From: an uncultured Bacteroides sp.
GTDB taxonomy: Bacteria > Bacteroidota > Bacteroidia > Bacteroidales > Bacteroidaceae
Reading direction: 5' to 3'
Length of the DNA: 12,976 nucleotides
NCBI GenBank assembly: GCA_947071285.1
Contig: CAMTFK010000120.1
Location: 1-12,976, forward strand
Positions 1 through 9,081 of this stretch are shown piece by piece. Below the pieces are notes generated by a model. The model ran no database searches. It was not told the origin of the DNA and worked only from the letters and a program-made list of their open reading frames with translations. The translations under genes were made by a program, and so were the position numbers. Position 1 is the first letter of the stretch. Each line of letters opens with the position of its first letter.

Positions 1-864
1 ATCCTCGTCCAGTTCAACAATCTCCTCTTCGGAAAGTTTATGCAAAGCCATCTTTACCATGGAAACAGCACCTTCCACTATTTTTTCACGGGCAGAGATA
101 ATAGCCGAAGCTTGTTGGCGGCGAAGCATCACTGCCGCAATCTCAGGTGCATAAGCCAGATAATTGATACGTGCTTCCACTACCTCCATACCTGCCATGG
201 CAAGGCGTTCGTTCAGTTTCTGTTCTAACTGCTCATTGATTTCCTCGCCACCGGAACGAAGAGTCAGCCCTTCGGCATCCGCCTCATTATCATCATAAGC
301 ATATTGTCCGGCCACTTGGCGCAAAGCTGCATCACTCTGTATCTTCACAAAGTTTTCAAAAGCATTCATACGACTGGCAACTGCATTACCTATAGTAATC
401 TGATTTGCATTTCCCGACGTATGAGCCGAAGACGCCATCGTCTGTGAATCAATCTCAAACATAGCCTTATAAGTATCTTTGAGTTTCCACACCAATACCA
501 AACCGATGAGAATAGGATTACCAATCTTATCATTCACTTTGATAGGCTCCACATCCAGGTTACGGGCACGGAGAGAAAGCTTCTTCTTATCCAGAAATGG
601 ATTCACCCAGAAGAATCCGGTTTCTTTAAACGTTCCTTTGTATTTGCCGAAGAAAACCATAGCCCGGGCTTCGTTCGGTTCCAATTGCATATAGCCGGCA
701 AACATGATTAACCAGACAATACAGAGAACACCAGCCACAACTGCCGTCGGGACACAGGTAATAAAACCAAAGTAGATAAGTGCCGGTAATACAATAAGAT
801 GAATAAATAAGCCTAAGAAGCCGTTCATCTTAAAACCATTAAAATCCTTTTCTTTTGTTTCCAT
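1..864 (-). CDS. SPFH/Band-7 domain membrane protein, 3' end off the window
   Basis: The reading frame is open from an ATG at 864-862 to the left edge, giving 288 visible codons with no stop, so a short C-terminal piece is missing. The N-terminus has two hydrophobic segments, about residues 14-36 and 38-58, forming a membrane hairpin. A stomatin/prohibitin-like domain follows, with LEPNEARAMVFFGKYKGT at about 61-78, then a stretch about a hydrophilic core (FFWVNPFLDKKKLSLRAR) typical of Bacteroidetes SPFH proteins. The visible end is rich in Ala, Glu and charged residues (for example YLAYAPEIAAVMLRRQQASA), as in the helical part of the family. SPFH proteins form large oligomers at membranes and often scaffold or regulate membrane proteases. 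Nothing here identifies a partner or substrate. It is divergent from the PUL regulator and has no glycan-related features, so I infer a neighbouring housekeeping gene rather than a PUL member. Confidence 0.85.
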   Translation of the reverse strand, partial: METKEKDFNGFKMNGFLGLFIHLIVLPALIYFGFITCVPTAVVAGVLCIVWLIMFAGYMQLEPNEARAMVFFGKYKGTFKETGFFWVNPFLDKKKLSLRARNLDVEPIKVNDKIGNPILIGLVLVWKLKDTYKAMFEIDSQTMASSAHTSGNANQITIGNAVASRMNAFENFVKIQSDAALRQVAGQYAYDDNEADAEGLTLRSGGEEINEQLEQKLNERLAMAGMEVVEARINYLAYAPEIAAVMLRRQQASAIISAREKIVEGAVSMVKMALHKLSEEEIVELDED

Positions 865-880
865 ACTTTACAGATTTAAT

Positions 881-899
881 TGATATCATTTTGATATCA
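881..899. repeat. Paired TGATATCA palindromes beside the SPFH promoter
   Basis: TGATATCA occurs at 881-888 and again at 892-899, separated by TTT. Each copy is its own reverse complement, so the pair is both a direct repeat with an 11-bp period and an inverted repeat. It abuts the predicted -7 element of the SPFH gene and overlaps its predicted start site, where a repressor could bind. A third copy at 1021-1028 overlaps the first base of the regulator's start codon. The same 8-mer also occurs at 5553, 5784 and 6009 inside a coding region, which weakens the case for an operator. Confidence 0.3.
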
Positions 900-931
900 C
901 AAATATATCGAATAATTCATTAGAAAAACAA
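900..931 (-). promoter_or_regulatory. Predicted promoter of the SPFH gene
   Basis: Read on the minus strand, 907-900 is TATATTTG, an exact match to the Bacteroides -7 element TAnnTTTG. A TTG at 931-929 lies about 21 nt upstream, a reasonable position for a weak -33 element. Transcription would begin near 893, leaving a leader of about 30 nt before the ATG at 864. The call rests on motif and spacing only. Confidence 0.5.
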
Positions 932-992
932 GAGGAAAAGGAAGAATCTGCAAGGAATTAAAGATTATTAAGGAGAAAAGTAGTTTTTGTTG

Positions 993-1000
993 TATCTTTG
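993..1000 (+). promoter_or_regulatory. Predicted -7 element of the HTCS regulator promoter
   Basis: TATCTTTG at 993-1000 matches the Bacteroides -7 consensus TAnnTTTG. It sits behind a T-rich stretch (981-991), but no TTTG is present about 20 nt upstream. Transcription would start near 1007, giving a leader of roughly 20 nt before the ATG at 1028. The upstream TTG at 998, which would add ten codons, overlaps this element and would lie before the predicted transcript start. Confidence 0.45.
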
Positions 1001-1027
1001 CTTAAAGAAGAAACAATCAATGATATC

Positions 1028-4000
1028 ATGAAAACATGTACTATATCACAAATAACTCATTTACTGCTGTTTTTGCTTTTTATTCCATGCAGAATTGCAG
1101 CGCAACCCATATGCCAAATCCAGCATTTTTCAGCTTATAATGGACTGTCACAGCGAACAGCAATGAACATCATACAAGACTCCAAAGGATTTATCTGGTT
1201 CTCCACATGGAACGGGCTGAATAAATTCGACGGATATACATTTAAAAATTATAAAGCATATCCCGGAGATGGAAACACACTGACCAGTAACCGCCTGTCA
1301 TACATCACCCCGACACAAACCAGTGATATCTGGTGCCAAACCTATGACTATCGCATTTATCTGTTTGACAGCCGCAGTGAAAAATTCACGGATATATTAC
1401 GCCCTATTGAAGACCGGAATCAACAATCTTATGCTGTACGCATTGTCTACAGCCTTCCCAAAGGGGTGAGTTGGATTTTATGCGAAAAAGAAGCTTTTCG
1501 GGTTGACGAACAGAAATGTAAAGAGGGAGAAGGAATTACCCTTTATAGTACGGAACAGAAAAATCTGAAAGGTAGTCATATTATCACTGTATACCAAGAT
1601 AGCGATGGAGATGAATGGATATTGACCGACAAAGGCGTTTCCATCGTCGGAGAAAAGAAAATAGAATCTAATATTCCTTTTCAAAGCATTAGAGAAGATA
1701 ACGGTAATATATATCTGATATCCCCTGACAATCAAATGGCTATATATCAGCCAAAAACACAGCAACTTCAATTTCTGGAAATGCCTTTCCCAACTTCCAA
1801 TCAGATCTATTCTATCCAGAACTTGGGAAAAGACAGTATTGGTTTATCCACCGATAATGGCTTGTACATCTTCTTTGCCCGAAACAAGAAATTCCGGCAA
1901 ATAGATCCCCGTACACCTACTTACCCCTCATCCAGAGTTGCATCTGCATTTAAGGACCGCTATGGAGAATTATGGTTGTTTTCCGATATAAGTGGAGTGG
2001 TACGCTACAATTTATCTACAGAGGACAAACAACATTACGTAACTCCTCAAGAAGATCTCCCCAATGCTGAACGTGTTAACCGTGATTTTATCTTCGAGGA
2101 CTTGCAGGGAACTTTGTGGATGAATCCTCATAACGGAGGTTTCTGTTACTATGACCGGAAAGACCAACAATTAAAGCCATATTACACCAACTATAATGAT
2201 CCGGGATCCAAATACAGCCCCAATATTCTCAACTATTTCCTCGATTGCCAAGGGAATCTGTGGTTCTGCAATAACTGGGATGTGACCAAAATATCATTTT
2301 TTCCCCATGCCTGCCATCTGGAATCCATTGATAATGGTTTTGAAACCCGCGCTTTCCTGATAGACCGAGAAAAAGACTTCTGGGTAACCACCAAAAAGGG
2401 ATTTATCAGAATTTATCAGGCTGATGGAAATCTAAAAGGGTATCTGACTCCAGAAGGTACCATCAGTTCAAAACCTATATCATTTTCCAAGAACATCTAC
2501 TGTTTTATGGAAGACACCAAAGGTATTATCTGGATGGGCAGTAAACAAGACGGACTCTTCCGAGTAGAAAGAGCCGGCGATAATAGTTTCAAGATAACCC
2601 AGTTTACCCACCAAAAGGGTGACCCGTACAGTTTAAGTCATAATAGTATTTATACTATCTATCAAGACAGCCGGAAACGTATTTGGATAGGTTGTTTCGG
2701 AGGAGGCCTGAACCTGCTAGAAGAAACGCCGGAAGGAAAAATCCGGTTCCTGCATAATGGAAATCAACTCAACAAGTATCCCAAAACACATTTTGCTAAA
2801 GTACGGTACATCACCGAAATCGAGAATGTATTGCTGGTGGCTACAACAGAAGGGTTACTAACATTCTCTTCTGAATTTATACGACCGGAAGAAATCAGTT
2901 TTCACCGGAACATACGGATTCCGGACAAGATATCCAGCCTTAGTAGTAATGACGTCACCTATATCTATACAGACAGCCGGAAAGACACTTATGTACTTAC
3001 ATTTACCGGTGGTATTAATAAAATCCTGTCCGACAACCTGCTAAGCAATGAAATTGAGTTCAAGACATACACCACACAGGATGGTCTTCCCTCCGATCTG
3101 GTACTCTCTATGATTGAAGATAACCAGAAGAACCTTTGGATTATATCAGAAAATGCATTGAGTTGTTTCAATCCGGAAAAGGATACTTTTGAATATTATG
3201 ACAAGAAGTATCTGCAAAAGGAACTTTATTTCACCGAAGCCGCTCCTGTACAAAACGGACAGCACCAACTACTGCTAGGTACGGATATCGGAGTTCTGAA
3301 AATAACACCAGAGCAACTCAAAAAGAGTACCTATACTCCCCCCATTGTATTTACAGACCTGAAAATACAAGGTGCTTCACAGGATTTGGACATTGACGAT
3401 CTGGAAGAATTAAAATTGAAGCCTTCCGAGCGCAATGTTATTTTTCAATTTGCCGCTCTGGACTATACAGATCCAGTCTCCATCAGTTATGCTTACCGCT
3501 TGAAAGGACTGGAAGAACATTGGAACGAAGTAGATAACAGCCGTTCTGCAAGCTATATCAATCTTCCTCCGGGAAAATATGAACTACAGGTACGCTCTAC
3601 TAATAGTGACGGAGTATGGACGGAAAAAGTACGGGTACTGCCTGTCACCGTACTTCCCACATTCTGGGAAACTTACTGGGCATGGTTGCTTTATGTTATC
3701 TTGTTTATATTGTCAACGGCAACTATCGTCTATATCATTCTCTACATCTACAGGCTGCGGCACCGGATAAGCCTGGAGCAACAACTGGCTAATATAAAAT
3801 TGCGTTTCTTCACCGACATTTCGCATGAACTGCGTACCCCGTTGACACTCATATCCAGTCCGGTGACCGAAGTACTGGAACATGAAACACTTTCTACCAA
3901 CGCACGCAAGCACCTGACATTGGTACATAAGAATACAGAACGCATGCTTCGCCTGGTAAACCAGATTTTGGATTTCCGGAAAATAGAGAATAAAAAGATG

Positions 4001-5383
4001 AAAGTATTACTGGAAAAGACGGATGTGATTGCATTGTTGCAAAAAGTAATGGATAATTTCCGCCTCATTGCGGAAGAGAAGAATATAAACTATCAACTGC
4101 AAACCAACCAGGAAGCAATATCTGCCTGGATCGATCAGGACAAATTCGAAAAGATTATCTTCAACCTGTTATCCAACGCATTCAAATACACTCCGGCAGA
4201 TAAATCCATTACAGTTTATGCCAATGTGGAAGGGGATAAATTAATTGTATCAGTAACCGATGAAGGTATCGGCATTGATCCGAAGAAACAACAAACACTC
4301 TTCCAACGTTTTGAAACACTGGTGAAGTATAATATATTGCAACCTTCCTCTGGTATCGGTTTGTCACTTGTGAAAGAACTGATTGAACTGCACTGTGGTA
4401 GTATCGAAGTAAAAAGCCAGCCCGAAGTAGGCAGCGAGTTTATTGTTACACTGCCAATGGGACAAAAAGCATATGAAACAAATGAGAATACCGAGTTCAT
4501 CTTGAATGATGGAGCTTCTGCAGAAACACCCGGCACGGATAATGAAACTTTATCCGCCGTATCTGCAAATACGGATGAAACTGAACCGATCTCTATACTG
4601 ATTATAGAGGACAATACGGAATTACGGGGATTCCTGCATACCATTCTTGCGGAAAATTACAAGGTCATTGAGGCAACCAATGGTCAGGAAGGTTTGGAAC
4701 GTGCCCAAGAGTATGTTCCCGACCTTATCCTGAGTGACATCATGATGCCGGTAATGGACGGGCTGGATATGGTAAAGAGTATCAAAGGAAACCGGGATAT
4801 CTGCCATATACCTATCATCCTGTTATCAGCCAAATCTTCACTGGATGACCGCATCTCCGGATTGGAGCAAGGTATTGACGATTACATTACCAAACCTTTT
4901 AGCGCCACTTATCTGAAAGCCCGTATCAAATCTCTACTGTATCAGCGCAAACAGCTACAGGAAATCTACTGGAAAGAGTGGTCGGAAAAACAGGAAAAAC
5001 CTTCGGCATCTTCCATTGACTTATCACCTTCACAGCCACAGATCACCCCTTACGATGAGCAATTCATGCAACAAGTAATGGAAATAATGGAAAAGGAAAT
5101 GGACAATTCCGAGCTGACCATCGAAGAATTTGCACAGAAGTTGGGACTGGGACGTACAGTATTCTACCAGAAGTTGAAATCCATCATCGGCTTGTCACCT
5201 GTAGACTTTATACGGGAAATACGAATCAAACGTGCTGTACAGTTAATAGACAGTGAAGAATATAACTTCTCACAAGTAGCGTATATGACAGGCTTCAATG
5301 ATCCTAAGTACTTCAGTAAATGTTTCAAGAAGCAAGTGGGAATGACTCCATCAGAATATAAAGGAAAGTCCGGACTTTCATAA
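1028..5383 (+). CDS. Hybrid two-component system regulator (HTCS), AraC type
   Basis: This 1451-residue protein joins a sensor kinase, response regulator and transcription factor in one chain. A signal sequence ends near AAQ at 24-26. The periplasmic part is a Reg_prop beta-propeller, beginning with a DSKGFIWFSTWNGLNKFDGY motif at 51-70 and running to about 760. A Y_Y_Y domain follows at about 799-865 and one membrane span at about 882-910. The cytoplasmic HisKA box is FFTDISHELRTPLT with the phospho-accepting His933. The ATPase domain has Asn1046/Asn1050 (N box), DEGIGID from Asp1078 and GIGL from Gly1109. The receiver domain (about 1188-1302) has acidic Glu1194-Asp1195, phospho-acceptor Asp1237 and Lys1289. 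An AraC-type helix-turn-helix fills about 1363-1445. All key phosphorelay residues are present, so it looks functional. I chose the ATG at 1028 because the signal peptide starts there and the upstream TTG overlaps the promoter. It converges on the susC operon, whose promoter it most likely activates on sensing a pectin fragment (inference). Confidence 0.95.
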   Translation: MKTCTISQITHLLLFLLFIPCRIAAQPICQIQHFSAYNGLSQRTAMNIIQDSKGFIWFSTWNGLNKFDGYTFKNYKAYPGDGNTLTSNRLSYITPTQTSDIWCQTYDYRIYLFDSRSEKFTDILRPIEDRNQQSYAVRIVYSLPKGVSWILCEKEAFRVDEQKCKEGEGITLYSTEQKNLKGSHIITVYQDSDGDEWILTDKGVSIVGEKKIESNIPFQSIREDNGNIYLISPDNQMAIYQPKTQQLQFLEMPFPTSNQIYSIQNLGKDSIGLSTDNGLYIFFARNKKFRQIDPRTPTYPSSRVASAFKDRYGELWLFSDISGVVRYNLSTEDKQHYVTPQEDLPNAERVNRDFIFEDLQGTLWMNPHNGGFCYYDRKDQQLKPYYTNYNDPGSKYSPNILNYFLDCQGNLWFCNNWDVTKISFFPHACHLESIDNGFETRAFLIDREKDFWVTTKKGFIRIYQADGNLKGYLTPEGTISSKPISFSKNIYCFMEDTKGIIWMGSKQDGLFRVERAGDNSFKITQFTHQKGDPYSLSHNSIYTIYQDSRKRIWIGCFGGGLNLLEETPEGKIRFLHNGNQLNKYPKTHFAKVRYITEIENVLLVATTEGLLTFSSEFIRPEEISFHRNIRIPDKISSLSSNDVTYIYTDSRKDTYVLTFTGGINKILSDNLLSNEIEFKTYTTQDGLPSDLVLSMIEDNQKNLWIISENALSCFNPEKDTFEYYDKKYLQKELYFTEAAPVQNGQHQLLLGTDIGVLKITPEQLKKSTYTPPIVFTDLKIQGASQDLDIDDLEELKLKPSERNVIFQFAALDYTDPVSISYAYRLKGLEEHWNEVDNSRSASYINLPPGKYELQVRSTNSDGVWTEKVRVLPVTVLPTFWETYWAWLLYVILFILSTATIVYIILYIYRLRHRISLEQQLANIKLRFFTDISHELRTPLTLISSPVTEVLEHETLSTNARKHLTLVHKNTERMLRLVNQILDFRKIENKKMKVLLEKTDVIALLQKVMDNFRLIAEEKNINYQLQTNQEAISAWIDQDKFEKIIFNLLSNAFKYTPADKSITVYANVEGDKLIVSVTDEGIGIDPKKQQTLFQRFETLVKYNILQPSSGIGLSLVKELIELHCGSIEVKSQPEVGSEFIVTLPMGQKAYETNENTEFILNDGASAETPGTDNETLSAVSANTDETEPISILIIEDNTELRGFLHTILAENYKVIEATNGQEGLERAQEYVPDLILSDIMMPVMDGLDMVKSIKGNRDICHIPIILLSAKSSLDDRISGLEQGIDDYITKPFSATYLKARIKSLLYQRKQLQEIYWKEWSEKQEKPSASSIDLSPSQPQITPYDEQFMQQVMEIMEKEMDNSELTIEEFAQKLGLGRTVFYQKLKSIIGLSPVDFIREIRIKRAVQLIDSEEYNFSQVAYMTGFNDPKYFSKCFKKQVGMTPSEYKGKSGLS

Positions 5384-5399
5384 GCCCGGACTTTCTTTT
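5364..5399 (+). terminator. Terminator hairpin between the convergent HTCS and beta-helix lipoprotein genes
   Basis: A perfect 10-bp stem pairs 5364-5373 with 5386-5395 around a 12-nt loop and is followed by TTTT. The 5' arm and loop overlap the last codons of the regulator gene, whose stop is at 5381-5383. Three more pairs (CTT/AAG) can form inside the loop. On the minus strand the hairpin lies about 40 nt past the lipoprotein stop at 5434, so it could also serve that operon, though no clear U-tract follows in that direction. Its core is almost identical to the terminator at 12464-12496. Confidence 0.7.
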
Positions 5400-5433
5400 G
5401 AGAGAATCTTATCTTGAATCTAATACCTACAAA

Positions 5434-7029
5434 TTAAAACCATCTCGGGTCTCCTGCTACGCCTGTTCCTGCAAATCCAGCACCCGGTTTAATGTGGAAA
5501 TCACCATTGGCAGGATCTACAAACAATCCGTAAATATCCAGCCCTACTACTGTGATATCAGTCAACGGTCGAGAGTCTTCCACCAGGTCATTTGTTCTGT
5601 AAGAGCCACCATAAGAAATGGAAACATTACCGTAGTTACCATTCGTAGAGTGAAGCTTCTGACCACCGTTAGGACCGGCAAAAATACAATTCTCAATGGT
5701 CAGTGTCGGCTTAGAATTATTGTCAAGCAACCAAAGGTGAGTCATCTTTTCCGCAATATTTACCAGAGTTATGTTCTTGAACTTGATATCAGTCTTCACA
5801 CGTATATCAGCAATACGGGTGTTGAATTCGGTCAGTGTACTGTTTGTAACATTAATAGAAGGAATGGTACATCCTGAACCTACATTAAGGAAACTCCAGC
5901 CTCCGGTATTCGATACCAAACAGTTATTGAAGTTGATACTGTTACCTTCGGCACCACTGTGAAGACGAACCGCAGAGTTAACCTTCTTCACTTCGCATCC
6001 CTCAAAGTTGATATCATGGAATTTCTCCGCACCTACTTGGAACATGAATCCACCGTCTGAATTCATACTGAGATATTCGAAGTTCACATCTTTCACTTCA
6101 CTTTCAATTGCAAAATAGACTTTGTTCAGTTGCGACAACTTGCCTCTGGCATCTTCCGAACCGACGAAACTCACATCTTCTATTCCGGTTGGAATCATAA
6201 TCGTACCTTCCAAATTCCATTCCAAACCGGCCGCAAAATTTATTGTAGCTCTCTTATACCCTTTTCCAGCAAATTCGGTCAGGAATTCATTGATATTTTC
6301 CACTCCGATATAACCAGGAACATTAAGAACAACACTATTTATAAAACCGGAAGTTTTCACATCCATCGTTCCACGCAATACTTCATTATAGAATATCTGT
6401 ACAATATAAGAAGTACCCATTTCAAGACCTTCAAAAGTTGCACTGGCATTTTGTATTTCGGCTGCGGTCAATGCATGGTTTTCAACCACTACACTGTCCG
6501 TATCCATCAACACAAGGTTAGTCACACGGTCAGTCTGCTCCCAAAGCATAGTAAGACTGTTAACCGTTGGTCTGCATCCTCTGAAAATCTGTTCAGCCGG
6601 CGTAGTGAAAGTAAATGAACTCAGTTTGGACTTCAAGGATGCATCAGCATTCTCAGCATGCATACGTACCCAGTAGTTGGTAGTACCATCGAAGCCTTCA
6701 AACCATGTACGATATTCCACCTTCATGGCTGTATTGGAGTCTGCAAACGGTGTCAAAGTATCAGCTAAAATCACAATCGACTTATCAATTGTTGTAAAGT
6801 CAGCATCTTTACTGAATTCAAATACGTAATTGGCAGCATCAACTACTCTAGTATGTTTAATTTGGATGGAAGTAGGTTTCAGGCTACTTGCCTCAAAAAT
6901 CAAAGGCTTGAACAGACGGTTCTCACCGGTGGCCACTTCCCAGTCATTCACGTCACGGTCGCACGATGAAAAGACTGCGGCTACCATCACAAGGGATGCG
7001 AATATGTTTTTAAGTTTCATAATCTTCAT
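5434..7029 (-). CDS. DUF4957/DUF5123-type surface lipoprotein with a C-terminal beta-helix
   Basis: This 531-residue predicted lipoprotein has a signal peptide ending in FSSC with lipidated Cys23. The acidic sequence DRDVND follows, resembling the Bacteroidetes surface-export signal. Residues about 40-145 and 150-226 look like two fibronectin-III-like domains. From about 286 to 450 there is a repeating beta-helix pattern with rungs VNFEYL (315), INFEGC (340), INFNNC (365), INVTNS (392), IKFKNI (415) and LTIENC (443), about 25 residues apart. It ends in GDPRWF, which I recall from DUF5123 proteins. I see no catalytic residues that I can assign. It is the last gene of the susC-susD operon, 23 nt after susD, the place usually taken by SusE/SusF-like binding proteins. 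A pectin-binding surface protein is therefore the best guess, and a divergent polysaccharide lyase is the alternative. The Met at codon 4 (7020) could also be the start. Confidence 0.8.
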   Translation of the reverse strand: MKIMKLKNIFASLVMVAAVFSSCDRDVNDWEVATGENRLFKPLIFEASSLKPTSIQIKHTRVVDAANYVFEFSKDADFTTIDKSIVILADTLTPFADSNTAMKVEYRTWFEGFDGTTNYWVRMHAENADASLKSKLSSFTFTTPAEQIFRGCRPTVNSLTMLWEQTDRVTNLVLMDTDSVVVENHALTAAEIQNASATFEGLEMGTSYIVQIFYNEVLRGTMDVKTSGFINSVVLNVPGYIGVENINEFLTEFAGKGYKRATINFAAGLEWNLEGTIMIPTGIEDVSFVGSEDARGKLSQLNKVYFAIESEVKDVNFEYLSMNSDGGFMFQVGAEKFHDINFEGCEVKKVNSAVRLHSGAEGNSINFNNCLVSNTGGWSFLNVGSGCTIPSINVTNSTLTEFNTRIADIRVKTDIKFKNITLVNIAEKMTHLWLLDNNSKPTLTIENCIFAGPNGGQKLHSTNGNYGNVSISYGGSYRTNDLVEDSRPLTDITVVGLDIYGLFVDPANGDFHIKPGAGFAGTGVAGDPRWF

Positions 7030-7052
7030 TTTTTAATTCTATAGTCCGTTTA

Positions 7053-9068
7053 TTAATAACCGTAGGAATTTACCAGATTACCCTTTGACTGATAAATGTC
7101 CGTATCATAGATAGCGTATGGATGGCGGTAATTACAAGTTCCGTTACCGATAGGATATTGTTTCAGCATATCTCCAATTTCGGCACCATTCTTCAATCTG
7201 CTAAGCAATGCACTATAGTCATAAGATGCATTGATACCGGTTGCCATCACCAGAATCTTGGCAAGTTCGTCACGGTAAGTAGTGCCGGAACCGGTTTCAG
7301 GTTTCGCATAGGCTTTCGGGAACCAATCCAGCTTTTCATAACCAGCAGGGGCTGTACCCAACTCCTGATAATAGTTGGGACTTGAATAGTCTACATACAG
7401 GTTGTCATCTGTTCTCTTCTTGTAATACAATACCGTCGGGAAGTCCGTAGGCTGATATGTCTTATCAAAAATCGTCACCGGATGTTGATTATCGAGCATC
7501 AGACAAAGAGTTTCTTTCATAGTTTCAATCTTAGTATCAAGCAATCCCCAACGAATCAGGTCCATCTTACGAATACCTTCACCGCCAAACTCCCAGGCAC
7601 GTTCATTCACGATAGCATTGAAGAAGTCGGAATCATATTGCAGGATTTCAGAAGACCCTGTGCCAAATGCACGCTCACGAACTTTTTCCAAAGCCTGGCG
7701 GGCAGTCATACCGGCAGTTGTGTTCAATTGGTCCGGACCATAAAGTTCATTCATAGCCTCAGCAAACATCAGGTAGATATCAGAATAACGCATCACAATC
7801 CAGTTGATACCTGTAGCTACACGACCGGCAGCCGCCAAGTGAAGGGCACGGTAAGTTTCACTGGTCCAATACATACGCCATTTGGCATAGTGAACGTTTA
7901 CTGCATTCAGGCTAAAGTCCTCATAGTTTTCTTTGCGCCAACGGCCGAAAGTCAGTGTTACATCACGACGTTTGTCAGTTTTGCCAAAAGAATAGAAATA
8001 ATAGATAGTAGAAGTAACATAACTGCTACCCATACCTTGCTGTCCGTACATAGAACCTTGCTGTACTTCCCAACCCATCAGAGTACCAACATCACCGGTA
8101 TTACCCACACCTAAGCCTACCTCATACAAATTTTCGTTATAAGGATTCTGATCCAGATGGTTCACCGTCTTCCAGATGTTTTCAAAATCGGGGTCCAATT
8201 GATGCGGATTCTCAGGATCACCCAGAATCTCGGCACATTGTTTAGCTGCTATTTCATAATACTCCTTATAATTCTTTACCCGCCCTACATAGTAGCCGTT
8301 CATTTCAGGAATAGATGGATGCTTCTCCAATTGTAAGTCAGGGAACTGATTTCCATCGCGTAACGACCAGCCACCGGCAAACAATGCTACACGTGCCAAC
8401 AGGCCTTTTGCGAATCCTTTGCTGATACGTTCTGCCGTAGAGGCTTTACCACTGCCCAACCAAGGCAGGTATCCAATTGCTTCCTGCAAGTTTTTCACAA
8501 GGTCGGCATAAACAGAATCACGGTCAATCTTGCCGATGTATACATTGGAAAGGTCAGAATTGGAAGTTGTCTTCTTATAAGGAATATCTCCATAAATACG
8601 TACCAACTCAAAATAAGCCAAAGCTCTCAGAGTTAAAGCTTCGCCCAATAACGGTTGGCCCACTGCCGGATTTGTTTTCAGCAATTCTCCTTCACGCATT
8701 CCTTCCACCGCAGCCGAAGCCAATTCGGCAAAACGGAAAATATTGTTCCAACGGGTAGTGGAGTTACCTGAATTACCGTAATAGTGATTCTGACCATAGT
8801 CACTGTTCACTTCTTTATAATTGGTAAGATAAAGATTACAGGTTTCCGTATCACTGATATTCTGCCAGTTTACAGAAATCTTTTGTCCGTAAACGTAAGT
8901 ATCGGACATGGTAGCATAAACTCCCATCAAAGCCGCCTCAGCCATAGCCTCGGTGTTGAACACGTTCGTGTTGCTCTGTTTGGAAGGCGTATCAGTAGCC
9001 AAGAAGTCATCACAAGAAGTAGTGACCAGCATGGCAGCAGCCAAAGTTAATATATATAATTTCTTCAT
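7053..9068 (-). CDS. SusD/RagB-family surface glycan-binding lipoprotein
   Basis: This 671-residue protein is the outer-membrane lipoprotein partner of the SusC channel upstream. It forms the lid that binds the glycan and delivers it to the pore. The signal peptide ends TTSC with lipidated Cys19, followed by DDFL as is usual for SusD proteins. The N-terminal helical (TPR-like) part includes EALTLRALAYFELVRIYGDIPY at about 143-164. The C-terminal RagB/SusD part includes MRYSDIYLMFAEAMNE at about 426-441 and NERAWEFGGEGIRKMDLIRW at 488-507, both characteristic of the family. It is longer than the common 500-600 residues. The start is the ATG at 9068, only 13 nt after the susC stop, so the two genes are cotranscribed. 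The sequence does not show the substrate; pectin is inferred from the neighbours. Confidence 0.95.
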   Translation of the reverse strand: MKKLYILTLAAAMLVTTSCDDFLATDTPSKQSNTNVFNTEAMAEAALMGVYATMSDTYVYGQKISVNWQNISDTETCNLYLTNYKEVNSDYGQNHYYGNSGNSTTRWNNIFRFAELASAAVEGMREGELLKTNPAVGQPLLGEALTLRALAYFELVRIYGDIPYKKTTSNSDLSNVYIGKIDRDSVYADLVKNLQEAIGYLPWLGSGKASTAERISKGFAKGLLARVALFAGGWSLRDGNQFPDLQLEKHPSIPEMNGYYVGRVKNYKEYYEIAAKQCAEILGDPENPHQLDPDFENIWKTVNHLDQNPYNENLYEVGLGVGNTGDVGTLMGWEVQQGSMYGQQGMGSSYVTSTIYYFYSFGKTDKRRDVTLTFGRWRKENYEDFSLNAVNVHYAKWRMYWTSETYRALHLAAAGRVATGINWIVMRYSDIYLMFAEAMNELYGPDQLNTTAGMTARQALEKVRERAFGTGSSEILQYDSDFFNAIVNERAWEFGGEGIRKMDLIRWGLLDTKIETMKETLCLMLDNQHPVTIFDKTYQPTDFPTVLYYKKRTDDNLYVDYSSPNYYQELGTAPAGYEKLDWFPKAYAKPETGSGTTYRDELAKILVMATGINASYDYSALLSRLKNGAEIGDMLKQYPIGNGTCNYRHPYAIYDTDIYQSKGNLVNSYGY

Positions 9069-9081
9069 GATTATTAGTTTT

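Noticed and set aside
998..1027. Ten-codon N-terminal extension of the HTCS gene from a TTG
   Set aside because: The TTG overlaps the predicted -7 element, and the signal peptide begins at the ATG at 1028.
5364..5379. 16-bp perfect palindrome at the end of the HTCS gene as a possible protein-binding site
   Set aside because: Its left half pairs with the copy at 5386-5395 to form the terminator stem, which explains it without an operator.
7482..8114. Open frame of 210 codons on the plus strand, opposite susD
   Set aside because: It lies wholly inside a well-supported susD gene, has no recognisable domain or start signal, and is best explained as a shadow frame.
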